Shown here in pieces: positions 10,522 to 19,977 of a DNA stretch of 64,000 bases. The notes beneath the pieces are model-generated. The model was not told the DNA's origin. It worked only from the letters and a program-made list of their open reading frames with translations, and did not search any database. The stretch spans positions 62,001 to 126,000 of the forward strand of contig CAWEAS010000022.1 of the NCBI GenBank assembly GCA_963807015.1, read 5' to 3'. The number at the start of each line of letters is the position of its first letter. Position 1 is the stretch's first letter. This DNA is from JAJPKK01 sp963807015. Its GTDB lineage: Bacteria > Pseudomonadota > Alphaproteobacteria > Rhizobiales > Xanthobacteraceae. The position numbers were made by a program, and so were the translations under genes.

Positions 10522-11949
10522 ATGACATCAGCTGTGCATCGCGAACGGCCGCGACCGTTCTTGCACGCGCCGCGGAGGATTGCGGCAGCGATGGCGCTCG
10601 CCGTCGCCTTTGCGCAGACCCCCGCGATTGCACAATCCAAGGACAAGGATCCCGCCGCGTCGCTGCCGCTCATTCGCGACGCCGAGATCGAACAACTCCT
10701 GCGCGATTACACCGTTCCGATCCTGCGGGCGGCAGGGCTCGGCCAGCGCAATATCCGCGTGGTCATCATCAACGATCGTGCGTTCAACGCATTCGTGATC
10801 GACGCCAAGCGCATCTTCGTCAATTCCGGCGCCATCATGGACGCCGAGACGCCGAACCAGATCATCGGCGTGCTCGCCCACGAGACCGGGCACATTGCGG
10901 GTGGCCACCTCCAGAAGCTTCGCGCCGAACTCGCCAACGCTCAGACTGCGTCGATTCTCGCAATGCTGCTCGGCGCCGGTGCGATGGTGGCGGCGGCGCG
11001 AACCGGAGCCGTCGGCGGCGACCCGACGATCGGCATGGTCGGACCGCAAATCTCGATCATGCGCTCGCTCCTTGCCTACCAGCGCCAGCAGGAGGAGCAG
11101 GCCGACAAAGCCGGCGTCCATTTCCTCACGATGACCAATCAATCCGCGAAGGGGATGTACGACACCTTCAAACGGTTTGCCGACCAGCAGTTGTTCGCTT
11201 CGAAGGGCGCCGATCCGTACCTGCAGTCGCACCCGATGCCGGTCGAACGGTTGGCGGCGCTCGCCGAGGTGGCGCGGAGCAATCCGTATTGGGACAAGAA
11301 GGACCCGCCGGAACTCCAGCAACGCCATAACCTCGCCCGCGCCAAGCTATTCGGTTATCTCGACCGCCCTGACACGCTCTTCCGGCGCTATCCGTTGACC
11401 GATTCGAGCCTCCCGGCGCGATATGCGCGGGCAGTTTCGACCTATCGTCATTCGAGCTTGGGCAGTGCCATTGCCCAGATCGATTCGTTGATCCAATCGC
11501 AGCCCAACAATCCCTATTTCTACGAGCTCAAGGGGCAGGCGCTCGTCGATTCGGGTCACGGCCGGGAGGCGGTGGCGCCGCTGCGGCATGCCATTTCGCT
11601 TGCCCCTGATCCGACACTGATTCGCGTTTTGCTGGCACAAGCGCTGGTCCAGGCCAACGATCCAGGACTGATGGAAGAGGCGATCACCAACCTGCGCTCC
11701 GCTACGCAGTTGGATACCGAAATCCCCGATGCCTACGAATATCTCGCCATGGCCTATGGGCGTAAGGGCGATCTCGCCGACGCGGACCTCGCTTCCGCGC
11801 AGGCGGCCTTCAATCGCGGCAACTTTCCGACCGCTCGCCAACTTGCCACTCGTGCCAAGACCCGTTTTCCGATAGGCTCGCCTGGATGGGTCAAGGCTGA
11901 CGACATCGCAAGCTTCAGGCCGCCGCAGCCACACGGCTTGTTCAAGTGA
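10522..11949 (+). CDS. M48 family metalloprotease with C-terminal helical repeats (BepA-like)
   Basis: A 475-residue periplasmic zinc protease. The N-terminus is a signal peptide ending near AIAQS. The zinc site is LAHETGHIAGGH, giving HExxH at about residues 120-124, and the third ligand is the Glu in QQEEQADKAG. The C-terminal half (from about residue 290) is made of TPR-like helical repeats. This arrangement is that of BepA/YfgC-type proteases, which act on outer-membrane protein assembly. The ATG at 10522 leaves a clean signal peptide, while the open frame extending upstream overlaps the aminotransferase. The DsbA-like gene follows 48 bases later, so the two may be cotranscribed. Confidence 0.88.
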   Translation: MTSAVHRERPRPFLHAPRRIAAAMALAVAFAQTPAIAQSKDKDPAASLPLIRDAEIEQLLRDYTVPILRAAGLGQRNIRVVIINDRAFNAFVIDAKRIFVNSGAIMDAETPNQIIGVLAHETGHIAGGHLQKLRAELANAQTASILAMLLGAGAMVAAARTGAVGGDPTIGMVGPQISIMRSLLAYQRQQEEQADKAGVHFLTMTNQSAKGMYDTFKRFADQQLFASKGADPYLQSHPMPVERLAALAEVARSNPYWDKKDPPELQQRHNLARAKLFGYLDRPDTLFRRYPLTDSSLPARYARAVSTYRHSSLGSAIAQIDSLIQSQPNNPYFYELKGQALVDSGHGREAVAPLRHAISLAPDPTLIRVLLAQALVQANDPGLMEEAITNLRSATQLDTEIPDAYEYLAMAYGRKGDLADADLASAQAAFNRGNFPTARQLATRAKTRFPIGSPGWVKADDIASFRPPQPHGLFK

Positions 11950-11997
11950 CGTCGCGACCGTAACGAACCGTTAACACCCGCATGAGGACTTGAGCAC

Positions 11998-12765
11998 ATG
12001 ATCCCGACAATGATGCGCCTGGCTGGAGCAACCGCGGCCGCCATGCTGATGCTGGCTGCGCCGCTGTCCGCCGATGAATTCTCCGGCACGCAAAAGGACG
12101 AGATCGAGCGGATCATCAAGGACTACATCGTCAGCCATCCGGAAGTGCTGCAGGAAGCCATCGCCGAGCTCGACAAGCGCCAAGCCGCCGCCGATGCCGA
12201 GAAGGCAAAGGCCGCGGTCGCGAGCAATGCCGAGACGATCTTCAATTCGACCCGCCAGGTGGTGCTCGGCAATCCGAAGGGCGACGTCACGATGGTCGAG
12301 TTCTTCGATTACAACTGCGGCTTCTGCAAGCGCGCGATGGCCGACATGATGGAGATGCTCAAGGACGATCCGAAGCTCAAGGTCGTGCTGAAGGAATTCC
12401 CGGTGCTCGGGCCCGGCTCGGTGGAGGCAGCGAAGGTCGCAGTCGCGGTCCGCATGCAGGACAAGACCGGCAAAAAATATATTGAGTTCCACCAGAAGCT
12501 GCTCGGCGGCCGCGGCCAAGCCGACAAGGCGCGCGCGCTCGCCGTCGCCAAGGAAGTCGGCATGGACATGTCGCGGCTCGACAAGGACATGGCGAGCGAC
12601 GAAATCAAGGCGTCGATCGACGAAAGTCTCAAGCTTGCCGAAACGCTCGGCCTCAACGGCACGCCGAGCTACATCGTCGGCAGCGACGTCGTGATCGGCG
12701 CCGTGGGCCTCGACGCGCTGCGCCTCAAGGTCGCGATGGCGCGTTGCGGCAAGGCCGCGTGCTGA
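11998..12765 (+). CDS. DsbA-family periplasmic thiol-disulfide protein (Com1/ScsC-like)
   Basis: A 255-residue exported thioredoxin-fold protein that forms or isomerises disulfides. A signal peptide covers residues 1-25 (cleavage near LSADEF). A charged helical region (about 30-80) precedes the thioredoxin domain and resembles the N-terminal oligomerisation segment of ScsC/DsbA-like proteins of alphaproteobacteria. The active site is FFDYNCGFCKR with Cys107 and Cys110, and the cis-proline loop is NGTPSYIVGSDVVIG. It lies between the M48 protease and aroQ, an arrangement often seen in this group of bacteria. Confidence 0.87.
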   Translation: MIPTMMRLAGATAAAMLMLAAPLSADEFSGTQKDEIERIIKDYIVSHPEVLQEAIAELDKRQAAADAEKAKAAVASNAETIFNSTRQVVLGNPKGDVTMVEFFDYNCGFCKRAMADMMEMLKDDPKLKVVLKEFPVLGPGSVEAAKVAVAVRMQDKTGKKYIEFHQKLLGGRGQADKARALAVAKEVGMDMSRLDKDMASDEIKASIDESLKLAETLGLNGTPSYIVGSDVVIGAVGLDALRLKVAMARCGKAAC

Positions 12766-12966
12766 GTTCGCACGGCGGAAAAGCGAAGGCCGACAACCGA
12801 CGTCCAGCGCGGAAGAGTCTCGTCGATTTCGCGAGGCTCGTCCGTGGGCACTTGTCGTGTGCATAAATAAAGCGCTACAGGGATGGGAAGTGGCGCAACG
12901 ACGGGCGCACCGGGCCGACCATATTCCATCGTCGCCCCTCAATCGTCAGTCGTCTGAACGGCATCG

Positions 12967-13416
12967 ATGTCCGACACGGTCTACGTCATCAACGGACCTA
13001 ACTTGAACCTGCTTGGCACGCGCGAGCCGGAAAAATACGGCCATGCGACTTTGGCGGACGTCGAGAGCCTGTGCCGCGAGACGGCGCGTAAGCACGGGCT
13101 TGCGGTCGAGTTCCGCCAATCGAACAGCGAGGGTGAAATCGTAGACCTCATCCACGACGCCGCGAAGACAAAGGCGCTCGGGATCGTCATCAATCCCGCC
13201 GCCTACACCCACACCTCGATCGCGATCATGGACGCCATCCTGGCGGCACAGGTGCCGGCCATCGAGGTGCACATCACCAATATTCACGCGCGCGAGGAAT
13301 TCCGTCGCCATTCCTACGTCTCCGGCGTCGCGAAGGCCGTGCTCGCCGGCTTCGGCATCAACGGCTACGCGCTCGCGATCGACGGTCTCGCGGCGCTCAC
13401 CGGGAAGCGGAGCTGA
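12967..13416 (+). CDS. aroQ: Type II 3-dehydroquinate dehydratase
   Basis: A 149-residue enzyme of the shikimate pathway, converting 3-dehydroquinate to 3-dehydroshikimate. It shows the N-terminal signature INGPNLNLLGTREPEKYG with the flexible-lid Arg and catalytic Tyr, the INPAAYTHTS stretch, the EVHITNIHARE motif with the catalytic His, and FRRHSYVS. Length and motifs are typical. It is followed after two bases by accB, so aroQ-accB (and probably accC) form one transcription unit. The 200 bases before it (12766-12966) hold no gene that I can support. Confidence 0.95.
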   Translation: MSDTVYVINGPNLNLLGTREPEKYGHATLADVESLCRETARKHGLAVEFRQSNSEGEIVDLIHDAAKTKALGIVINPAAYTHTSIAIMDAILAAQVPAIEVHITNIHAREEFRRHSYVSGVAKAVLAGFGINGYALAIDGLAALTGKRS

Positions 13417-13418
13417 TC

Positions 13419-13883
13419 GTGTCGCGCAATTCCGACCCGCCGGGCAAGAACGCCGTCGATGAGGACGTGGTGCGCGCTCTGGCGCGGCTCCTCGACGAAA
13501 CTAAACTCACCGAGATCGAGATCGAGCGGGATGGCTTTCGCGTCCGCGTCGCGCGCGAGGCGGCTCCGTTCCCTGCCTTTCCCGCCGCCGAGGCGCCACG
13601 GCCGCAGCCGATGGCGGCCCCCGCCGGCGTGCTTGACCCGGCGCTCCATCCAGGCGCCGTCGCGTCGCCGATGGTGGGCACCGCCTATCGCGCGCCCGAG
13701 CCGGGCGCGAAGCCGTTTTGCGATGTCGGTTCCGTCGTGAAGGCGGGCGACACCCTCCTCGTCATCGAAGCGATGAAGACGTTTAACCAGATCCCGGCGC
13801 CCAAGGATGGCACCGTGGTGCAAATCCTCTTTGAAGATGCCCAGCCGGTCGAGTTCGGCGAGCCACTGATGATCATCGAGTGA
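13419..13883 (+). CDS. accB: Biotin carboxyl carrier protein of acetyl-CoA carboxylase
   Basis: A 154-residue carrier subunit that holds biotin for acetyl-CoA carboxylase, the first step of fatty-acid synthesis. The biotinylation motif VIEAMKTFN is near residue 111-116, followed by the usual C-terminal beta hammerhead ending in EFGEPLMIIE. An N-terminal helical part (ALARLLDETKLTEIEIE) and a Pro/Ala-rich linker precede it, as in all AccB proteins. The GTG start at 13419 follows the purine-rich GGAAGCGGAG at the end of aroQ. Biotin carboxylase lies downstream, across a palindromic repeat. Confidence 0.95.
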   Translation: MSRNSDPPGKNAVDEDVVRALARLLDETKLTEIEIERDGFRVRVAREAAPFPAFPAAEAPRPQPMAAPAGVLDPALHPGAVASPMVGTAYRAPEPGAKPFCDVGSVVKAGDTLLVIEAMKTFNQIPAPKDGTVVQILFEDAQPVEFGEPLMIIE

Positions 13884-13909
13884 ACCTGGCGGATACCCGT
13901 CCTCTCGTA

Positions 13910-13977
13910 GGGCGCAATAGCGCAGCGTATTGCGCCGTGCAGCCTCGAATGGCGCAATACGCTCCGCTATTGCGTCC
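13910..13977. repeat. Intergenic inverted repeat between accB and accC
   Basis: Arms 13910-13936 and 13951-13977 are reverse complements with two mismatches in 27 bases, around a 14-base loop. Each arm is itself nearly palindromic (GGCGCAATA ... TATTGCGCC), so several hairpins are possible. It occupies most of the gap between accB and accC and could set the ratio of the two products by attenuating or stabilising the mRNA. Confidence 0.85.
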
Positions 13978-14015
13978 CAGAGAGCTACGTTCGTCTTTCG
14001 CCATGATGGCGCGCC

Positions 14016-15368
14016 ATGTTTGAGAAGATCCTCATCGCCAACCGCGGCGAGATCGCGTTGCGCGTGCTGCGCGCCTGCAAGGACCTCGGCATTCCGACCG
14101 TTGCGGTCCATTCCACGGCGGACGCCGACGCGATGCACGTGCGGCTTGCCGATGAGAGCGTCTGCATCGGGCCGCCGCCCGCCCGCGACAGCTACCTCAA
14201 CGTGCCGGCGCTCATCACCGCGTGCGAAATCACCGGCGCCGATGCCGTGCATCCGGGCTACGGGTTCCTTTCCGAGAACGCGCGCTTTGCCGAAATCCTT
14301 GCCGAGCACGGCGTCCATTTCATCGGGCCGAAGCCAGAACACATCCGCCTGATGGGCGACAAGATCGAGGCGAAGCGCACCGCGAAGCGGCTCGGCATCC
14401 CCATCGTTCCCGGCTCCGAAGGCGGCATCACCTCGGACGCGGATGCGGTTGCGATCGCCCGACAGATCGGCTTTCCCGTGCTGGTGAAGGCCGCCGCCGG
14501 CGGCGGTGGACGCGGCATGAAAGTCGCGGCCACCGAAGCCGACCTTCCGACCGCGCTCGCGACCGCGCGCGCCGAAGCCAAAGCAGCGTTCGGTGACGAT
14601 GCCCTCTACCTTGAAAAATATCTCGCCACCCCGCGCCACATCGAGATCCAGGTGCTCGGCGACGGCCGCGGCCGCGTCATCCATCTCGGCGAACGTGACT
14701 GCTCGCTGCAACGCCGTCATCAGAAGGTGCTGGAAGAGAGCCCGTCGCCGGCGCTCAATGCCGCGGACCGCGACCAGATCGGCGAGACCGTCGCCAAGGC
14801 CATGCGCGACCTCAATTATCTAGGCGTCGGCACCGTCGAGTTCCTGTACGAGCAGGGCCGTTTCTATTTCATCGAGATGAATACCCGCATCCAGGTCGAA
14901 CATCCGGTGACCGAAATGATCACCGACATCGACCTCGTCCTGGAGCAGATCCGCATTGCCAACGGCGACGAACTCACCATCAGCCAGGCCGACGTGAAAT
15001 TCAACGGTCACGCCATCGAGTGCCGCATCAATGCGGAAAACCCGGTGTCGTTCCGCCCCTCGCCCGGGCGCATCGTGCACTACCACCCGCCCGGCGGCGT
15101 CGGCGTGCGCATCGATTCCGCAGTCTACCAGGGCTACGCCATCCCGCCGCACTACGACAGCCTGCTCGGCAAGCTCATCGTCCACGGCAAGACCCGCAGC
15201 GAATGCCTGATGCGGCTGCGCCGCGCACTTGACGAATTCGTCGTCGACGGCGTCGATACCACGCTGCCGCTATTCCGCGCCCTTGTTCGCGACAGCGACA
15301 TCCTCGACGGCAACTATCACATCCACTGGCTGGAGCAGTTTCTGGCGAAGGGCGCCGTCGAAATTTAG
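14016..15368 (+). CDS. accC: Biotin carboxylase subunit of acetyl-CoA carboxylase
   Basis: A 450-residue ATP-grasp enzyme that carboxylates biotin on AccB. The N-terminal domain begins FEKILIANRGEIALRV and includes HPGYGFLSENARFAEI. The ATP-grasp domain carries the glycine-rich loop VKAAAGGGGRGMKV, the HLGERDCSLQRRHQKVLEESPS segment, and EMNTRIQVEHPVTE with metal-binding Glu and the catalytic Arg. The C-terminal biotin carboxylase domain starts near INAENP. All key residues are present and the length is normal. It is 132 bases downstream of accB. Confidence 0.96.
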   Translation: MFEKILIANRGEIALRVLRACKDLGIPTVAVHSTADADAMHVRLADESVCIGPPPARDSYLNVPALITACEITGADAVHPGYGFLSENARFAEILAEHGVHFIGPKPEHIRLMGDKIEAKRTAKRLGIPIVPGSEGGITSDADAVAIARQIGFPVLVKAAAGGGGRGMKVAATEADLPTALATARAEAKAAFGDDALYLEKYLATPRHIEIQVLGDGRGRVIHLGERDCSLQRRHQKVLEESPSPALNAADRDQIGETVAKAMRDLNYLGVGTVEFLYEQGRFYFIEMNTRIQVEHPVTEMITDIDLVLEQIRIANGDELTISQADVKFNGHAIECRINAENPVSFRPSPGRIVHYHPPGGVGVRIDSAVYQGYAIPPHYDSLLGKLIVHGKTRSECLMRLRRALDEFVVDGVDTTLPLFRALVRDSDILDGNYHIHWLEQFLAKGAVEI

Positions 15369-15461
15369 AAGCGGTCATCGCAATTCGGAGGCTGCCCCGC
15401 GCCCGGCGATGTCGTACCCTTTCGACGACGTTGTGGTTTGCATAATTGCGGGAGCGCTGCG

Positions 15462-17804
15462 GTGAACGACTTTGGAATCGGCGCCAGGATTCCCCGGTTG
15501 GAGGACGCGCGGTTTCTTGAGGGCCGCGGGCAGTTTTGTGCCGACGTCGAGTTGCCGCGGATGCTTCACGCGGTATTCGTGCGCAGCCCCCATGCTCACG
15601 CCCGCGTCCTCGCCATACGCAAGCCCAAAGGTTCGGAGCATCACGTCTTTCGCGCCGAAGATTTGACGGGCGTCGGCAGGATGCGCTCGACCGCGAAGCT
15701 TCCCGGCTTCAAGCCATCCGATTGGCCGATCCTTGCCGCGCGGAAGGTCCGGCACGTCGGCGAGCCGGTCGCGATGGTGATCGGCGCAACGCCGGCCGAG
15801 GCTGAGGACCTCGCCGCGCGCGTCGAGGTCGAGTTCGAGCCCCTGGCTCCCGTCGTGTCGATGACTGATGCGCTCGACAAGTCGAAGACGCTCGTCCACG
15901 ACGAGTGGGGCGACAATATCCTGGTCGACATCAAGCTAGAAGGCGGCGACCTCGCCGCGGCCAAGGCCGCCGCGGTCCATGTGATCGAGCGAAGCTTCCG
16001 CATGAACCGCATGCATCCGCTGGCGCTTGAGGGGCGTGCCTGCGTTGCAGCCTATGACAACCGTCTCGACGAACTCGTCGTCTACGTCGCGCACCAGCTT
16101 CCGGTGCCGTTGCAGATCGGGCTGTCCCAGGTTCTCGGCATCAGCCAGCGCCGGCTGCGCGTCATCGCTCCCGACGTTGGCGCTTCGTTCGGTCTCAAGA
16201 CCTATGTCGAAAGCGAAACGGTCTGCGTTGCCTGGGCGGCCATGACGTTGCGCCGACCGGTGCGATGGATCCAGGATCGCCACGAGTCGCTCGTCTGCGA
16301 TGCCAATTGCCGCGACTACCAGTGCAAGATCGTCGGCTACGCCGACGCGCAGGGACGCGTCCTCGGACTTGAATGCGATGTGATAGTGGACTCCGGCGCC
16401 TACTCGCCGTGGCCTTGGCCAGCCGGGATCGAAGGCGGCCTCGCGCTCGGCAATATCCAAGGCTGCTACGACATCCGCGCCTTGCGGGGTCGCGCCATCA
16501 ACGTGGTGAGCAATAAACCGGCCGGACAGCCGTTCCGAGGCGTCGCGCGTCCATTGTCGTGCATCGGCCATGAGCTCGTCATGGATGGCCTCGCGGAGGC
16601 GGTTGGCCTTGACCCCGTGGAGGTCCGGCTGCGCAATTTCGTGCAGCCGCGGCAGATGCCCTACGTGTCGATCACCAAAAAGACGCTCGACAGCGGCGAT
16701 TACGGCGCGGTCCTCAAACGCGCCGCCGGACTCATTGATCTTTCAGCCGTGCGGGCGCGGCAGAAAACGCGTGATCGCAGCGACCGGCTGCTTGGCGTCG
16801 GCTTCGCCTCGTTTTATGAGCAGACCGCCTACGGCACAGGACCGTTCGGCTATTCTGCCTGGGGCATTGAGCTCGTGCCCGGCATGGAGCCCGCGGTCGC
16901 GCGTCTCACGGGCGACGGCGAACTCATCCTTGAAGTCGGCTCGCATTCCCATGGTCAGGGGCACGAGACAGTCTACGCGCAGGTCGCGCACGAGATGCTT
17001 GGCATCGATCCGCGCAAGGTCACGGTGCGCTTCGGCGACACCGGAACCTCGCCCGCCGGCACCGGCACCTATACGTCGCGCTCGATGGTGACGACCGGCG
17101 GCGCGATTGCCGAAGCGTGCCGCTCGCTGATGGCGCCGATCGTGCGCATCGGCGCCCACCTCATGCAATGCAAAGAAGCCGATGTCGAAATTCGGGACGG
17201 CCGCGTTCATAGTTCACAGGGCAGCGTCGAGTTCTCGGAAATCGGCCGCGCCTGGTATCACCATCCCGAGGATTTGCCGGCGGACATGGACCCGACCGGC
17301 CTTACCGCCACCGCCGGTCACAAACCGCACGATCCGGGCGTCTTCTCCTACTCTGCCCACGCCGCCGTCGTTGCGGTCGATCCCGAGACCGGCGAGGTGG
17401 ACGTCGTCGACTATGCGATCGTTGCCGACTGCGGAAAACGCGTCAATCCGTTGCTGGTCGAAGGACAGGTGCTCGGCGGTTTCTCGAACGGACTCGGCAA
17501 CGCCCTTTACGAGGAGAGCACGTACAACGAATTGGGCCAACCGACCGCGACCACGCTCGCCGACTACACCGCCCCGACCGCGCCATCGGTGCCGCACGTC
17601 AAGCTCGACTTCATCGAGACCCCGTCGCCGTTCTCGATGTTCGGGATGAAGGGCATCGGCGAGAACGGCGCCATCGGCCCACCGGCTGCCATCATCAACG
17701 CGGTGAACGATGCGCTGCGACCGCTCGGTGCAGCCGTGTTCGAAACACCGGTCACGCCGTTGCGCGTACGCGAGGCGATCGCCCGCGCGCGAAACGCGGG
17801 GTGA
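15462..17804 (+). CDS. Xanthine dehydrogenase/CoxL-family molybdopterin-binding large subunit (orphan copy 1)
   Basis: A 780-residue molybdenum hydroxylase large subunit. The GTG at 15462 sits behind GGGAG and starts a typical N-terminus (FGIGARIPRLEDARFLEGRGQ). The aldehyde oxidase a/b hammerhead domain (about 1-130) is followed by the molybdenum-binding domain with SFGLKTYVE, FRGVARPLSCIGHE and, near the end, KGIGENGAIGPPAAIINAV, whose Glu is the expected catalytic base. No iron-sulphur (CoxS) or FAD (CoxM) subunit lies beside it, unlike usual three-gene operons. The substrate is unknown; aromatic or N-heterocyclic compounds or aldehydes are the usual ones. A convergent amidohydrolase follows. 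Confidence 0.85.
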   Translation: MNDFGIGARIPRLEDARFLEGRGQFCADVELPRMLHAVFVRSPHAHARVLAIRKPKGSEHHVFRAEDLTGVGRMRSTAKLPGFKPSDWPILAARKVRHVGEPVAMVIGATPAEAEDLAARVEVEFEPLAPVVSMTDALDKSKTLVHDEWGDNILVDIKLEGGDLAAAKAAAVHVIERSFRMNRMHPLALEGRACVAAYDNRLDELVVYVAHQLPVPLQIGLSQVLGISQRRLRVIAPDVGASFGLKTYVESETVCVAWAAMTLRRPVRWIQDRHESLVCDANCRDYQCKIVGYADAQGRVLGLECDVIVDSGAYSPWPWPAGIEGGLALGNIQGCYDIRALRGRAINVVSNKPAGQPFRGVARPLSCIGHELVMDGLAEAVGLDPVEVRLRNFVQPRQMPYVSITKKTLDSGDYGAVLKRAAGLIDLSAVRARQKTRDRSDRLLGVGFASFYEQTAYGTGPFGYSAWGIELVPGMEPAVARLTGDGELILEVGSHSHGQGHETVYAQVAHEMLGIDPRKVTVRFGDTGTSPAGTGTYTSRSMVTTGGAIAEACRSLMAPIVRIGAHLMQCKEADVEIRDGRVHSSQGSVEFSEIGRAWYHHPEDLPADMDPTGLTATAGHKPHDPGVFSYSAHAAVVAVDPETGEVDVVDYAIVADCGKRVNPLLVEGQVLGGFSNGLGNALYEESTYNELGQPTATTLADYTAPTAPSVPHVKLDFIETPSPFSMFGMKGIGENGAIGPPAAIINAVNDALRPLGAAVFETPVTPLRVREAIARARNAG

Positions 17805-17819
17805 TCGGCGTTAGCCCTC

Positions 17820-18818
17820 TCACCCGCGAAGCTTCAGAAGGCAATCGGCGTTGCCGTGCGCCACCTTGGCGAGGTCCGCGGGCGCCAGCGGCAGGCGATC
17901 AAGAAAAGCCCGGCCGTCCTCATTGCTGGCGTAAGGGTAATCGACCGAGAACATGAGCCGGTCGATGCCGAATGTCGCGAGCGCCGCCAAGAAAGGCGGC
18001 GTCGTGAAAAATCCGGACGTCGTGACGTAGACTTGGTCGGTGATGGTCTTGGACAGCGGGCGCGGCAGATAGGACAGATCGGTCTCGAACTGGTGCTCGC
18101 AGCGCGCGAGCATCGCGGGCAGTCCTTCGCCCATGTGACCTATGATCCAGTTGAGGCGCGGATAGGTATCGAACGTGCCTGATACCGCAAGACGCATGAC
18201 GTGCAGCGCCGTTTCGTAGTGCCAGCCCCATGCAAAGGTCGCGAGGCCGAAGCTGATCTTCGGCGCGAATCCCTCGTAATAGGCCTTGCGAACGTCGGCG
18301 GGCGGCATTCCGGGATGAATGTAGAGCGGAACGCCGAGCCGTTCTGCCCGCGCCAGCAGCGGGGCAAATTTTGCGTCGTCGAGGAACGCGCCGCGAATGG
18401 TGCCGCTGATCAACGCGCCCTTGAAGCCGAAGTCACCAACGGTTCGTTCCAGTTCGTCCGCGGCCGCTTCGGGGATGCTCGCCGGCAAATGCGCGAAGGC
18501 GGCGAACCGATCCGGGTACGCTGCGATCCTCGCCGCGGCTTCGTCGTTGAACTTCCGCGCAAAGGCGATCGCCTCCTTGCCGTCGAACAGATCGGCGCTC
18601 GGGCCAATGTGATTTCCCGCTTTTGACACGACCTGCATGGAGATGCCGAACCGGTCCATGTCGGCGATCCGGCCCGCGCCGAGGTCGGTCATCTTGTCCG
18701 CGACATTGCGCACCACTGCGGGCATGTCGGCCGCAGCCGGCCTCGCTGGCAGGCGTGCATCGACGTCGCCATGGATCAGCGGAAAGCTGAAATGCTCCTC
18801 AAGGGCGACAATGCGCAT
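17820..18818 (-). CDS. Amidohydrolase_2 family (ACMSD/resorcylate decarboxylase-like)
   Basis: A 332-residue metal-dependent TIM-barrel protein. The first metal motif is unusual in form, ALEEHF (Glu-x-His), which is typical of this decarboxylase-type branch. Further landmarks are IHPGMPP, WIIGHMGEGLPAML and MFSVDYPYASNEDG with the metal-binding Asp. Relatives decarboxylate small aromatic or semialdehyde acids such as 2-amino-3-carboxymuconate semialdehyde or gamma-resorcylate, so a decarboxylase is more likely than a hydrolase. It lies between two molybdenum hydroxylase genes, and is convergent to the first. Confidence 0.82.
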   Translation of the reverse strand: MRIVALEEHFSFPLIHGDVDARLPARPAAADMPAVVRNVADKMTDLGAGRIADMDRFGISMQVVSKAGNHIGPSADLFDGKEAIAFARKFNDEAAARIAAYPDRFAAFAHLPASIPEAAADELERTVGDFGFKGALISGTIRGAFLDDAKFAPLLARAERLGVPLYIHPGMPPADVRKAYYEGFAPKISFGLATFAWGWHYETALHVMRLAVSGTFDTYPRLNWIIGHMGEGLPAMLARCEHQFETDLSYLPRPLSKTITDQVYVTTSGFFTTPPFLAALATFGIDRLMFSVDYPYASNEDGRAFLDRLPLAPADLAKVAHGNADCLLKLRG

Positions 18819-18999
18819 GCACGCTCCACTCGGGCTCTGATTGCGGGGAGTTTGGTATCACCGCCAAACTCCCGGATTCCGCGACGGCAGGCAAGAGCCC
18901 GTGCAGCAGGAACGCCTGCGCAACCCCGCAATCGCATTGCATGCGGCGGCCCCGCGGCGTATCGGAATCGAGCAGGGTGTCCCCATCCAGAAACGATCG

Positions 19000-19977
19000 A
19001 TGAAATCACCGTTACGCAAGCTGAGATATGTCGCTCTCGTCGCTCTGGCGCATGCTGTCGGCGTGGCCGCCGCACAGGAGCGGTTCCCGGCGCGGCCCAT
19101 CCAAATCATCGTACCCGCGACGGCAGGCGGCCCGGTCGATACTGCGGTGCGCATGATCGAGCCGGGCCTCGCGGCGGCACTCGGCGAGACGATCGTTCTC
19201 CTCAATCGGCCCGGCGCAAGCGGCACCGTCGGCATGCAGAGCGTCGCGACGGCCGAGCCCAACGGCTACACCATCGGACAGGGCGTCAACTCGATCTTCA
19301 CAATCACACGGGTCTCGGGGACGAACGTTCCGTTCACGCTCGACAATTTCACTCTGCTCGGCAACTACGCGACCGATGTGAGCGTGCTCGCGGTTCATCC
19401 GGACGCGCCGTGGCTGACGCTCGACGAGCTGATCGCGTATGCGCGGCGCAATCCAGGCCAGCTGACTTACGCCTCAGCCGGCGTCGGCACCGTTTCCTCG
19501 CTCAGCATGCAGGCGCTGCGGCACCATTTGAACCTCGACATGACCGCAGTGCCATTTGGCGGCGGCGCCCAGCTTACCGTCGCCATTCTCGGCAAGCATG
19601 TCGACGTCGGCATGGTGCCCTACAGCACCGGCGCGGCCATGTTTCGCGACCGCAAGCTGCGGGCGCTGGCGACGACGGCGCCACATCGTCTGCCGCTGCT
19701 GCCCGACGTACCGACCCTCGCCGACAAGGGTATCGCAGCCAACGGCCTCAACCTCATCATGGGCCTTTATGCGCCCCGCGGGCTAGCCGAGGGCACGACG
19801 CAAATCCTTGCAGATGCGATGCGGACGGCCGCGCACGACCCCGCAGTCGTCGCCAACATCGAAGGGATCGGACTGTTTGCGCAATACGAGGATCCCGCAA
19901 CGGCACGCCGGCGCCTCGATGCCGAATACAAAGCCATCATCAAACTGAACGAAGATTTGCAGCGCTCACAGCCGTAG
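19000..19977 (+). CDS. TctC/Bug-family tricarboxylate-type substrate-binding protein
   Basis: A 325-residue periplasmic binding protein. Residues 1-24 are a signal peptide ending near GVAAAQERFP; the ATG at 19000 is preferred because the upstream in-frame part is not signal-like. The mature part begins with the family hallmark FPARPIQIIVPATAGGPVDTAVR and continues with GQLTYASAGVGT and VPFGGGAQLTVAILGKHVDVG. Such proteins capture small carboxylates or related solutes for TctAB transporters or serve as extracytoplasmic sensors. No tctA or tctB gene is near. Confidence 0.88.
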   Translation: MKSPLRKLRYVALVALAHAVGVAAAQERFPARPIQIIVPATAGGPVDTAVRMIEPGLAAALGETIVLLNRPGASGTVGMQSVATAEPNGYTIGQGVNSIFTITRVSGTNVPFTLDNFTLLGNYATDVSVLAVHPDAPWLTLDELIAYARRNPGQLTYASAGVGTVSSLSMQALRHHLNLDMTAVPFGGGAQLTVAILGKHVDVGMVPYSTGAAMFRDRKLRALATTAPHRLPLLPDVPTLADKGIAANGLNLIMGLYAPRGLAEGTTQILADAMRTAAHDPAVVANIEGIGLFAQYEDPATARRRLDAEYKAIIKLNEDLQRSQP

